Below are positions 57,204 through 64,000 of a stretch of DNA of 64,000 nucleotides, piece after piece. The stretch spans positions 3,713,501 through 3,777,500 of the forward strand of contig NZ_CP113527.1 of the NCBI RefSeq assembly GCF_028877475.1, read 5' to 3'. The position numbers and the translations under genes are program-made. The notes under the pieces are model-generated. The model was not told the DNA's origin, did not search any database, and saw nothing but the letters and a program-made list of their open reading frames with translations. This DNA comes from Lysinibacillus irui. GTDB taxonomy: Bacteria > Bacillota > Bacilli > Bacillales_A > Planococcaceae. Position 1 is the first letter of the stretch; each line of letters opens with the position of its first letter.

Positions 57204-57296
57204 TCATTAATATTCTGCAAATTACATAGAATTTCTACAATAATCGCCTTCAATAATAATTAAATCTTATAAAGGGATAATTTTTTACATTTATCA

Positions 57297-57340
57297 CAAA
57301 AAAATAGCCTTCCATTTATAAATAAATGGAAGACTTTTTT
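57297..57340 (-). terminator. Terminator of ygaD
   Basis: GTCTTCCATTTA pairs with TAAATGGAAGGC around TTTA, followed by TATTTTTTT on the minus strand. It separates ygaD from the app promoter. Confidence 0.85.
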
Positions 57341-57367
57341 GAAATAATTTCATAATTTGTACGAATT

Positions 57368-59113
57368 TTAATCCAAATGCTGTACTTGGAATAAATTATA
57401 ATACGTCCCTTGTTTGTCCATTAACTGCTCATGTGTACCGCTTTCGATTAATTGACCATGATCTATGACAAAAATTTTATCAGCATGGGTAATAGTAGAA
57501 AGTCGGTGTGCGATGACAATAGTTGTCCGTTCATGAGCGAGCTGATCTAAGGATTCTTGAATCAATGCTTCACTTTCTAAATCTAAGGCAGAAGTAGCTT
57601 CATCCAGAATTAAAATCGGTGGATTTTTTAAAAATACACGTGCAATAGCAACACGCTGTTTTTGTCCTCCCGATAGCTTTACTCCTCGTTCACCAACCTT
57701 TGTGTCATAACCATTTGGCAGACTCATAATAAAGTCATGGGCATTTGCCGCTTTGGCTGCTTCGATGACCTGTTCATCTGTTGCATCTGGGCGACCCATT
57801 AAAATATTCTCTTTAACAGAATCACTAAAAAGTATATTATCTTGCAGGACGATCCCAATTTGTGAACGCAACGAATGTAAAGTGACATCTCGTACATCGT
57901 ATCCATCAATGGTTACTTGACCACTTGTTGTATCGTAAAAACGAGGAATTAAACTGATAATCGTGGATTTACCACCGCCACTCATGCCAACAAAGGCAAC
58001 AGTCTCTCCAGGATTAATCGTAAAATCAATTGAACTTAAAATAGGTGACCCCGTTTTTTCATATTGGAAGGATACATTGTGAAAGCGAACTTTCCCATTT
58101 GCACGTGGTAGTTCACGTGCATGTTCCCTATTTTTCACTTCATAGGGCTCGTCTATTAAATCAAACATCCGATCCATTGAGGCAATTGATTGCGTTAAAG
58201 TGGTTGATGAGCTTACAAGTCGTCTCAGTGGACCATATAATCGCTCAATATAAGCAATAAAGGCAACCATCGTACCGACAGAAAGTGAGCCATTTATTAC
58301 TTGGTAGCCCGCATAGGCTATAACTAGCAATGGCGCAACATCGGTAATAGTATTCACGACTGCAAATGATTTTGCATTCCATTTTGTTTGATCAAGTGCC
58401 TTCTCTAAAAATTCCCCATTTGCTGTATCAAATAATTTTTGTTCATGCTTTTCTAACGTAAAGCTTTTAATAATACTCATACCCGCTACACGTTCATGTA
58501 AATAGCTTTGTACACCTGCAAGTGCTTGAGAACGTTTACGTGTTAAGTCTCGCAGTTTGCCAAAAAAGTATTTAACACTCAATGCATAAAATGGAAAGGC
58601 AACTAACGCCACTAATGTCAGCTTTACATCCATCGTTAGCATGATGACAATGGCAATAACAATTGTCGCAAGATCCAGCCATACATTCATTAAACCTGTC
58701 ATAACAAAGTTTTTCGTTTGTTCGACATCATTAATGACCCTTGAGATCACATCTCCAGCACGTGTATTGGCATAATATCTTAAACTTAATCGCTGTAAAT
58801 GTGCATAGATTTCCTTACGAATATCAAACAAAACCTTATTGCTTACGTGTTGTGCAAAATATTGTCGATAATACTCAATTGGTGGACGGATAATAAAGAA
58901 CACAAGAATCGTTCCGCCTAGCCAATAAAACAGCTCTTTCGTTTTTTCTACATCTGTTAAATCTTCTGCTGCAATAATATCGTCTAACACAATCTTAATG
59001 AGCAGTGGAATAAATAGAGGAATAGCAAATTTTACTATACCAATGACAATCGTTAAAATAATTTCCCATGTATATGGTTTTACAAAGCGCATATACCGCC
59101 TGATACTTCCCAA
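57368..59113 (-). CDS. ygaD: ABC transporter, membrane-ATPase fusion (YgaD)
   Basis: The 581-residue half-transporter has a six-segment membrane domain (about 15-310) and an ATPase domain with Walker A GMSGGGKS, signature LSGGQKQR, Walker [13 protein letters not shown] and the switch His in VIAHRLSTI. It is of the MsbA/BmrA type, like B. subtilis YgaD, and probably exports lipid or hydrophobic compounds as a homodimer. It stands upstream of a solitary terminator and next to ntdP, in the B. subtilis order. Confidence 0.9.
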   Translation of the reverse strand: MGSIRRYMRFVKPYTWEIILTIVIGIVKFAIPLFIPLLIKIVLDDIIAAEDLTDVEKTKELFYWLGGTILVFFIIRPPIEYYRQYFAQHVSNKVLFDIRKEIYAHLQRLSLRYYANTRAGDVISRVINDVEQTKNFVMTGLMNVWLDLATIVIAIVIMLTMDVKLTLVALVAFPFYALSVKYFFGKLRDLTRKRSQALAGVQSYLHERVAGMSIIKSFTLEKHEQKLFDTANGEFLEKALDQTKWNAKSFAVVNTITDVAPLLVIAYAGYQVINGSLSVGTMVAFIAYIERLYGPLRRLVSSSTTLTQSIASMDRMFDLIDEPYEVKNREHARELPRANGKVRFHNVSFQYEKTGSPILSSIDFTINPGETVAFVGMSGGGKSTIISLIPRFYDTTSGQVTIDGYDVRDVTLHSLRSQIGIVLQDNILFSDSVKENILMGRPDATDEQVIEAAKAANAHDFIMSLPNGYDTKVGERGVKLSGGQKQRVAIARVFLKNPPILILDEATSALDLESEALIQESLDQLAHERTTIVIAHRLSTITHADKIFVIDHGQLIESGTHEQLMDKQGTYYNLFQVQHLD

Positions 59114-59340
59114 TTTTTTATCACATCCTTACAAAAAGAAACAGACATTCAATGATGAATGCCCTAAGTATTATAGCAATATTTTGATTAAAATACAGTT
59201 ATGATGACTTTATAGCGAACTATTTTATATTCGCTGTTATTACACCTAATTTTCCGAGGACACATACAACATGTGCTGAAATTAACAAAAAAACAGGCAA
59301 AAATCATTTACGCCTCTTGATAACCGAGTGTCTTAAATAG

Positions 59341-59392
59341 AAAAAACGAACTATCTGGAGTCACTACTATAGAGTCTCACAGAATAGTTCGG
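59341..59392 (-). terminator. Terminator of ntdP
   Basis: CGAACTATTCTG pairs with CAGATAGTTCG, with an internal GAG/CTC, followed by TTTTTT on the minus strand. Confidence 0.85.
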
Positions 59393-59399
59393 ATTTTCT

Positions 59400-59948
59400 T
59401 TAACAATCATCTGACTGCATATCAAGTTGGAATTTGTAACGATTTGTCCAGACATCGATGAAATCGGGTGCAAATGGTCCTCTTTTTTGTTGAATCCAGC
59501 TTATTAATTTATCGACATTGCGCTTTAAAATTTTATCAATGACATCAGGATAAGACATTTCCTTACGATGAAGCTCATATTCATCCTCGTCTAAGAGGGT
59601 ATAAGACATATCAGGAAAAACTTTAATGTCTAAATCATAGTCGATATATTTAATGGCATTATTATCGAAAACAAATGGTGAGCTTAGATTGCAATAATAA
59701 TACACTCCGTCTTCCCGTAGCATACAGATGATATTAAACCAGTGTTCCGCATGGAAGTAACAAATAGAAGGCTCTCTCGTTAGCCATGTACGACCATCGG
59801 ATTCTGTCACAAGTGTCCGTTCATTCGCACCGATCATGATATTCTTCGTACCTTTTAAAACCATCGTTTCTTGCCAAACACGGTGGATACGGCCATTGTG
59901 CTTATAACTATGTATTTGTATCGTTTCTCCTTCTACCGGTAATGCCAT
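59400..59948 (-). CDS. ntdP: Nucleoside tri/diphosphatase NtdP (DUF402, YgaC)
   Basis: The 182-residue protein is of the DUF402 family, which hydrolyses nucleoside di- and triphosphates with divalent metals. It shares the pattern [20 protein letters not shown] and the acidic region [25 protein letters not shown] with YgaC. The ATG at 59948 has AAAGGTGG upstream; an earlier GTG lies within that site. It is monocistronic and sits between ygaD and sspE, as in B. subtilis. Confidence 0.88.
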   Translation of the reverse strand: MALPVEGETIQIHSYKHNGRIHRVWQETMVLKGTKNIMIGANERTLVTESDGRTWLTREPSICYFHAEHWFNIICMLREDGVYYYCNLSSPFVFDNNAIKYIDYDLDIKVFPDMSYTLLDEDEYELHRKEMSYPDVIDKILKRNVDKLISWIQQKRGPFAPDFIDVWTNRYKFQLDMQSDDC

Positions 59949-60193
59949 TTTGAAGCCCACCTTTTCGTCTATGCTACCTAAATCTAGCAGTCTCTAGTAT
60001 ATTATAGCAATGTGTACGCGAAAGGTGTAGTTAGAAAACCACAAATTTCACTACGCTATTTTGAATTCGTATAAAATTTAGTCAATTATAAATGAATTTT
60101 ATTATAACATCCACTTTGTTGATATTTTTTAGTTTTTTCACCAACTATTCTACTTCTAAAGGCACGCCTATATTCACTTCTTTCCTCAATAAG

Positions 60194-60238
60194 AAAGGGG
60201 CTGTCTTATTCATCTTTTCGGATTTCAGACAGCCCCTT
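60194..60238 (-). terminator. Terminator of the SASP gene
   Basis: AAGGGGCTGTCT pairs exactly with AGACAGCCCCTT around a 20-base loop, with only a short T-rich tail on the minus strand (TTTCTTATT). The remaining part of 59949-60193 is AT-rich without a gene. Confidence 0.7.
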
Positions 60239-60269
60239 AGAGGTAAATGCATTATGCAATTACAAAGTA

Positions 60270-60446
60270 TTATTCACCTAAATCTTGGTTAGTTTTCGAG
60301 AAACGACCTGAAGATTGAGCTTTCTTTTGCTCTGCTTTTGCATTTTGCTTTTGCACTTCATTTACGTCCGTTTCAAAACCAAACTCTTCACTTTGACGTT
60401 GCATGTTTTTATTCGGTTGGAAATTTTGGTTGTTTTGCTTTTTCAT
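60270..60446 (-). CDS. sspE: Gamma-type small acid-soluble spore protein
   Basis: The 58-residue protein is rich in Gln, Asn and Lys. It contains EEFGFETDVNEVQKQNAKAE, the segment that germination protease cleaves in gamma-SASPs. It is a spore amino-acid store broken down at germination. Only one repeat is present, whereas B. subtilis SspE has two, so it is a short member. The start has GGAGGTGAA upstream. Its promoter looks forespore-specific. Confidence 0.85.
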   Translation of the reverse strand: MKKQNNQNFQPNKNMQRQSEEFGFETDVNEVQKQNAKAEQKKAQSSGRFSKTNQDLGE

Positions 60447-60469
60447 TATTCATTCACCTCCACGCTAAT

Positions 60470-60499
60470 TATTGTGTACGGAGGTGATGACATTTATGC
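60470..60499 (-). promoter_or_regulatory. Candidate sigma-G promoter of sspE
   Basis: On the minus strand GCATA (60499-60495) and CACAATA (60476-60470) are 18 bp apart. They match the forespore sigma-G pattern gHATR and CATHHTA with one mismatch. B. subtilis sspE is sigma-G controlled. Confidence 0.45.
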
Positions 60500-60526
60500 T
60501 CATGAATTGATGATTTACAGAAGGAT

Positions 60527-61576
60527 TTATTTCCCTATGATTTGCTTTTTTACTTCTTCCCAAATTTTTAACATAGGAACCGGCATCGGTAATCGTTCTA
60601 TCTGCTCCGGCGTTAACCAATTGCCCATTGTAGCTGTCTCACATTTCATATAATAGCTATTTAAATGCCATGTTAAATGTGAAAAAACATGTTTAAAAGA
60701 AATCAGCTCCTGTTTAGCTTGTCCCTCTAATGGGTATTCCTTTGTAAAGTTTTCAATTGATGATTGACTAGTATCAATCATCGGAAATTGCCATAATTTA
60801 GCCAGCAATCCTTCCTCAGGTCGTTGTTCCATTAGAAATTTTCCATTAACATCTTCACATATAAGGACTTCGTACGTGAGATGCTTCATTTTTATTTTCT
60901 TTGATTTGACAGGTAACTTTTCTGGTTCGCCCTCATTAAATGCGGTGCAATACTCTCTTACTGGACATAATAAACATTTTGGAGAGGTAGGCGTACAAAT
61001 GAGTGCCCCTAGTTCCATTAGACCTTGGTTAAAAGAGGAAGCATGATTAGGATCAATTAGCTCTTCGACCGCTACTTCAAAAATTTTCTTCGTTTTTGGC
61101 AAGGCTATATCATCATGTATATCAAGCACTCTACTTAAAACACGCATAACATTGCCGTCAACTGCATGTTCAGGCTTATTATAGGCAATACTTAAAATAG
61201 CTCCAGCAGTATAGGGGCCAACACCTTTTAATTTCGATATTTCGTGACGATTATCGGGCACAACGCCACCGTAATTTTCTAAAACTTCACGAGCACCTGC
61301 TTGTAAATTACGTACACGGGAATAATAACCAAGACCTTCCCAATGCTTCAGTAAATAATCTTGTGGTGCTTCCGCGAGTAAATCTAATGTTGGAAAACTT
61401 TCCATAAAACGATTGTAATAAGGAATAACTGTGTCGACACGTGTCTGCTGTAGCATCACTTCCGATACCCAAATTTTATAAGGGTCTGTTGTATGTCTCC
61501 ACGGTAAGTCGCGTTTCTCAGCGTTAAACCATTCGACTAAAGATTGTCGAAATTCTGTTACATATGGGTAATTCAC
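60527..61576 (-). CDS. mutY: Adenine DNA glycosylase MutY
   Basis: The 349-residue enzyme removes adenine paired with 8-oxoguanine. It has the catalytic Glu segment VSEVMLQQTRVDTVIPYY, the helix-hairpin-helix GVGPYTAGAILSIAY with catalytic Asp in AVDGNVMRVLSR, an iron-sulfur cluster C-x6-C-x2-C-x5-C (about residues 200-216), and a NUDIX-like C-terminal domain. The start is GTG after GGAGGT. It is divergent from yfhP, as in B. subtilis (YfhQ). Confidence 0.94.
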   Translation of the reverse strand: MNYPYVTEFRQSLVEWFNAEKRDLPWRHTTDPYKIWVSEVMLQQTRVDTVIPYYNRFMESFPTLDLLAEAPQDYLLKHWEGLGYYSRVRNLQAGAREVLENYGGVVPDNRHEISKLKGVGPYTAGAILSIAYNKPEHAVDGNVMRVLSRVLDIHDDIALPKTKKIFEVAVEELIDPNHASSFNQGLMELGALICTPTSPKCLLCPVREYCTAFNEGEPEKLPVKSKKIKMKHLTYEVLICEDVNGKFLMEQRPEEGLLAKLWQFPMIDTSQSSIENFTKEYPLEGQAKQELISFKHVFSHLTWHLNSYYMKCETATMGNWLTPEQIERLPMPVPMLKIWEEVKKQIIGK

Positions 61577-61598
61577 AGTGACCTCCGATGTTTTTACG

Positions 61599-61623
61599 AT
61601 TTAATTTATGATGAAAAGGGTAT
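61599..61623 (+). promoter_or_regulatory. Candidate sigma-B-like promoter of yfhP
   Basis: ATTTAA (61599-61604) and GGGTAT (61618-61623) are spaced by 13 bp, close to the sigma-B pattern GTTTAA-N12-14-GGGTAT. It lies 150 bp before the yfhP start. Whether this host has sigma-B is not shown by the window. Confidence 0.4.
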
Positions 61624-61638
61624 ACAATTAGGAAAAGT

Positions 61639-61687
61639 ACATTCGGGAATAATCGACAAAAATTGTCTTTATTCCAAGACTGAATGT
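61639..61687. repeat. Long inverted repeat between mutY and yfhP
   Basis: ACATTC-G-GGAATAA-TC-GACAA pairs with TTGTC-T-TTATTCC-AAGACT-GAATGT. The arms are interrupted but symmetrical. It could be an operator or a leader hairpin of yfhP. Confidence 0.45.
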
Positions 61688-61773
61688 TAGAAATTTCAAT
61701 ATACCTTTTATTATTGAAATAAAGATGTATGCACATTGTACTCGATTTTATTGCATACTAGGAGTGGATATTT

Positions 61774-62760
61774 TTGGATTCAGGTACACATTTCGTTATG
61801 GGTATAGCCCTTGGCGGTCTTGCATTAGCCGACCCTGTAGTAGCCAACCATTCAATGACTTTTACTGCAGTAATGGCAGGTACAATTATTGGCTCACAGG
61901 CTCCAGATGTCGACACTGTGCTAAAACTACGTAATAACGCCATCTATATTCGTCATCACCGTGGAATTACACATTCACTACCAGCTGTAGCTATTTGGCC
62001 CATTTTAATTACAGTTGTTTTATCGCTTATTTTGCAAGACGTAAATGTGTTTCATTTATGGCTTTGGACATTTTTAGCTGTAGCCCTTCACGTCTTTGTT
62101 GATATTTTTAACGCCTATGGTACTCAAGCAATACGACCATTTTCTAGAAAGTGGGTAGCGTTAGGTGTTATAAATACATTTGATCCAATTATTTTTTCCT
62201 TACATTGTCTTGGTATTGTGTTATGGGCATTTGGTACAAATCCTGTTTGGACATTTAGCATCATGTATGTCGTCATTGTAGTTTATTATATTTTACGATT
62301 TGCTGTTCAAAAAGCTGTAAAAAAAGCTGTGCATCATACCTTACAGGACGAAGAATACGTCATTGTAGCACCTACTATGCGCTTCTTTCATTGGCGAATC
62401 GCAGCCAAATCTAAAACACATTACTATGTAGGGCGAGCTTATGGAAGGACAGTTAATATTTACGATAAATTCGAAATTAAGCCTTTACCAAAAACTGCGC
62501 TTATCCATGCTGCAATGAAAGACCCTAACTTAGCAGCATTTGTGTCCTTTTCCCCCATGTACCGATGGGAAATCTCAGAGCTTGAAAACGGCTTAACAGA
62601 AGTAAGATTAATCGATCTGCGTTACCGTAGCGATAATCGTTATCCTTTCGTGGCCGTTGCACATTTAAATGATAATAATGAAATCATGACGTCCTATACG
62701 GGCTGGATTTTCACAGAAGATAAGTTACAGAAAAAACTACAAATCGGTGCAAGTAATTAA
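61774..62760 (+). CDS. yfhP: YfhP, membrane metal-dependent hydrolase family (YdjM/YbcI-like)
   Basis: The 328-residue protein has an N-terminal membrane domain with His/Asp-rich motifs (GTHFVMGIALGG; SQAPDVDTVLK; HHRGITHSLP) and about six membrane segments to residue 190, then a soluble C-terminal part. This is the YdjM/YbcI-type integral membrane hydrolase family, of unknown substrate. The start is TTG with TAGGAGTGG upstream. It is divergent from mutY, the B. subtilis order. Confidence 0.82.
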   Translation: MDSGTHFVMGIALGGLALADPVVANHSMTFTAVMAGTIIGSQAPDVDTVLKLRNNAIYIRHHRGITHSLPAVAIWPILITVVLSLILQDVNVFHLWLWTFLAVALHVFVDIFNAYGTQAIRPFSRKWVALGVINTFDPIIFSLHCLGIVLWAFGTNPVWTFSIMYVVIVVYYILRFAVQKAVKKAVHHTLQDEEYVIVAPTMRFFHWRIAAKSKTHYYVGRAYGRTVNIYDKFEIKPLPKTALIHAAMKDPNLAAFVSFSPMYRWEISELENGLTEVRLIDLRYRSDNRYPFVAVAHLNDNNEIMTSYTGWIFTEDKLQKKLQIGASN

Positions 62761-62765
62761 GCAGT

Positions 62766-62794
62766 AAACCCTGACCAATAGTGGTCAGGGTTTT
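62766..62794. terminator. Bidirectional terminator, yfhP/yfhJ
   Basis: AAACCCTGACC pairs with GGTCAGGGTTT around a 6-base loop, with T-runs toward the plus strand. Confidence 0.85.
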
Positions 62795-62795
62795 C

Positions 62796-63065
62796 TTATT
62801 GGATCATATCATCACTAGCATCTAATAAATGAGAGTACTTTGGATTGCGTCCTGCAAAGGTATGGAGTTTATCACCATAGCTTGTAATTAATTGGCGTAC
62901 TAGATTTTCTGTATAATCTGCGCCTCGATAAGCGTATCCTGCTTTGGCAGCTGTTGATTCAAAGTCACTCCATAACAGTTCAACCCAAACACGTGCTCGG
63001 CCCACTGACATTTGCGGATTTTTTGCCAGCAACTCAGCTGTCAATTTTTCAATTTTATCTTCCAC
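62796..63065 (-). CDS. yfhJ: YfhJ family (WVELL) protein
   Basis: The 89-residue protein contains WVELLWSDFESTAAKAGYAY, the signature of the WVELL family, to which YfhJ belongs. The function is unknown. Its start abuts the yfhH stop (the two are adjacent without a gap), so they form one operon with recX. Confidence 0.85.
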   Translation of the reverse strand: MEDKIEKLTAELLAKNPQMSVGRARVWVELLWSDFESTAAKAGYAYRGADYTENLVRQLITSYGDKLHTFAGRNPKYSHLLDASDDMIQ

Positions 63066-63395
63066 TTACTTTCCCACCTTTACAGGGGATAGTATAGATA
63101 CAGGTAATGCTTCTTGATACTTGTTTCCACCTAAACGGTGTCCCCAAGCAAAGCGTCCCTTTAGATAATCTACTTGGAAAAATTCATTATCCGAACCATC
63201 AATACGATACATTTCTCCTGGTACAATCGTATCCAGATCTACTAAATAAGCAGCTGCCATTAAGGCTTTGCGTTCATAAACAGCAAACTCATTGATAATT
63301 CCTAGCTGCTCGGCCTTACGTGCTTTTTCTTTTAGAAAAGCTATTTCCTCACGTAGTTCATGCTCCGACATAGCAGCATAATTTTTTTCGTTCAT
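63066..63395 (-). CDS. yfhH: YfhH family (DUF1811) protein
   Basis: The 109-residue protein is of the YfhH/DUF1811 type: an N-terminal helix pair (LREEIAFLKEKARKAEQLG) then a beta-rich C-terminal half (GEMYRIDGSDNEFFQVDYLKG). Function is unknown. The start overlaps the recX stop by 4 bases (ATGA), showing coupling with recX. Confidence 0.85.
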   Translation of the reverse strand: MNEKNYAAMSEHELREEIAFLKEKARKAEQLGIINEFAVYERKALMAAAYLVDLDTIVPGEMYRIDGSDNEFFQVDYLKGRFAWGHRLGGNKYQEALPVSILSPVKVGK

Positions 63396-64000
63396 TCTTC
63401 ATTCTCCTTCTCTTCTATAAAACGATCTATTACCTCTATAGGAAAACCCTTTTGATAGAGCGCCTGTTTAATTTTCATTTTCAGCTCATAACCAGTATAC
63501 TTCGATACGTACTTTTTCCAAACTTTTTCGCCTTGAACATCGAGGAGCTGTTGCCAGTTGTCTTCATCTTGTCCAAGCTCTATTTGGTTAAGCACCTCTT
63601 CAACAATAGAAAATGCATAACCTTTTCTTAACAGATAATCTTGGATTTTTGCCTTTACTTGTGTTGGTGTTTTTTTGTTTTCTGAACGAACAATTTTATC
63701 GGCTAACTGGCTAGCTAGGTTTAATTGTTCTTCGAAACTATATGTAGCAAGCACCTCATCCTGTAAGTTTTTATCTATGCCTTTTTTGATAAGATCTTGT
63801 CTAATCGCTCTTGGCCCTTTTTTCATAGTAGCCTTTTTTGTATCGAGCAATGCCTTTGAGTAATTTTCATCATTGATAAAACCATATGTTTTTAACTTCT
63901 GGATTGCCTCTAACACCACTGCTTCTCCAAATTCTAATGCAAGGAGCTTTTTCTTAACCTCATGCTCACTTCGCATTTGATAAGATAAAAAATTTAATCC
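63392..64000 (-). CDS. recX: Regulatory protein RecX, 5' end outside the window
   Basis: The C-terminal 203 residues are visible. The in-frame sequence continues upstream of the ATG at 63976 (as GLNFLSYQ) to the window edge, so the true start lies beyond 64000. The three-helix repeats typical of RecX are seen, for example LRKGYAFSIVEEVLNQI and ALYQKGFPIEVIDRFI. RecX limits RecA filament growth. It leads the recX-yfhH-yfhJ operon. Confidence 0.9.
   Translation of the reverse strand, partial: GLNFLSYQMRSEHEVKKKLLALEFGEAVVLEAIQKLKTYGFINDENYSKALLDTKKATMKKGPRAIRQDLIKKGIDKNLQDEVLATYSFEEQLNLASQLADKIVRSENKKTPTQVKAKIQDYLLRKGYAFSIVEEVLNQIELGQDEDNWQQLLDVQGEKVWKKYVSKYTGYELKMKIKQALYQKGFPIEVIDRFIEEKENEE

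Overview
The window is a low-GC chromosome segment from a spore-forming Bacillales bacterium. The best fit is Lysinibacillus (L. sphaericus/fusiformis group) or a close relative. This rests on gene content and on gene order shared with Bacillus subtilis (yheAB/yheE, yhcYZ, the yfh-yga-perR-ygxA-rrn block), on spore genes (a gamma-type SASP, a KatX-type catalase) and on an S-layer-homology protein. The species was not tested by any search.

Left part (1-28 kb): yheA (cut by the window edge), yheB and yheE; a CorC/CNNM-type transporter with an unusual leader, then a CDF exporter with a manganese-type metal site; a WYL regulator with a zinc-ribbon/effector-binding partner; a response regulator whose phospho-acceptor Asp is Glu; the AirSR/YhcYZ two-component pair; then bdbC, a pseudouridine synthase, an aldo/keto reductase, catE-like, trmL, queG, a B3/B4 protein, a KatX-type catalase, a cytidine deaminase, an LD-carboxypeptidase, nagB, an arylamine N-acetyltransferase, an SLH protein, an ABC exporter pair and an APH-type kinase. 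Two gene-free gaps (14.8-15.6 kb and 21.4-21.6 kb) hold arrays in which GAGCG recurs every 21 bp.

Centre (28.7-35.3 kb): a complete ribosomal RNA operon on the minus strand, with a near-consensus promoter, 16S, 23S, 5S and 15 tRNA genes, closed by a strong terminator. The tRNA order matches the B. subtilis rrnD/trnD cluster except that only one Leu gene ends it.

Right part (35.4-64 kb): ygxA, ygzB, perR (with a PerR box), a 2-hydroxyacid dehydrogenase, bcp, hemL and ygaE. Next come a Ter-type stress cluster (telA/yceH, yceG, HAD phosphatase, StiP, phosphoribosyltransferase, CitE-like lyase, three TerD paralogues) and an appDFABC oligopeptide transporter with a CodY-like site over its promoter. 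The B. subtilis order then resumes with ygaD, ntdP/ygaC, sspE, mutY, yfhP, yfhJ, yfhH and recX (cut by the right edge). The Ter and App clusters together look like a 15-16 kb block placed between ygaE and ygaD.

The most unusual features are the 21-bp-phased GAGCG arrays. Next are a 164-bp inverted-repeat element upstream of the Glu-substituted response regulator and a leader peptide/hairpin arrangement in front of the CorC-like gene.
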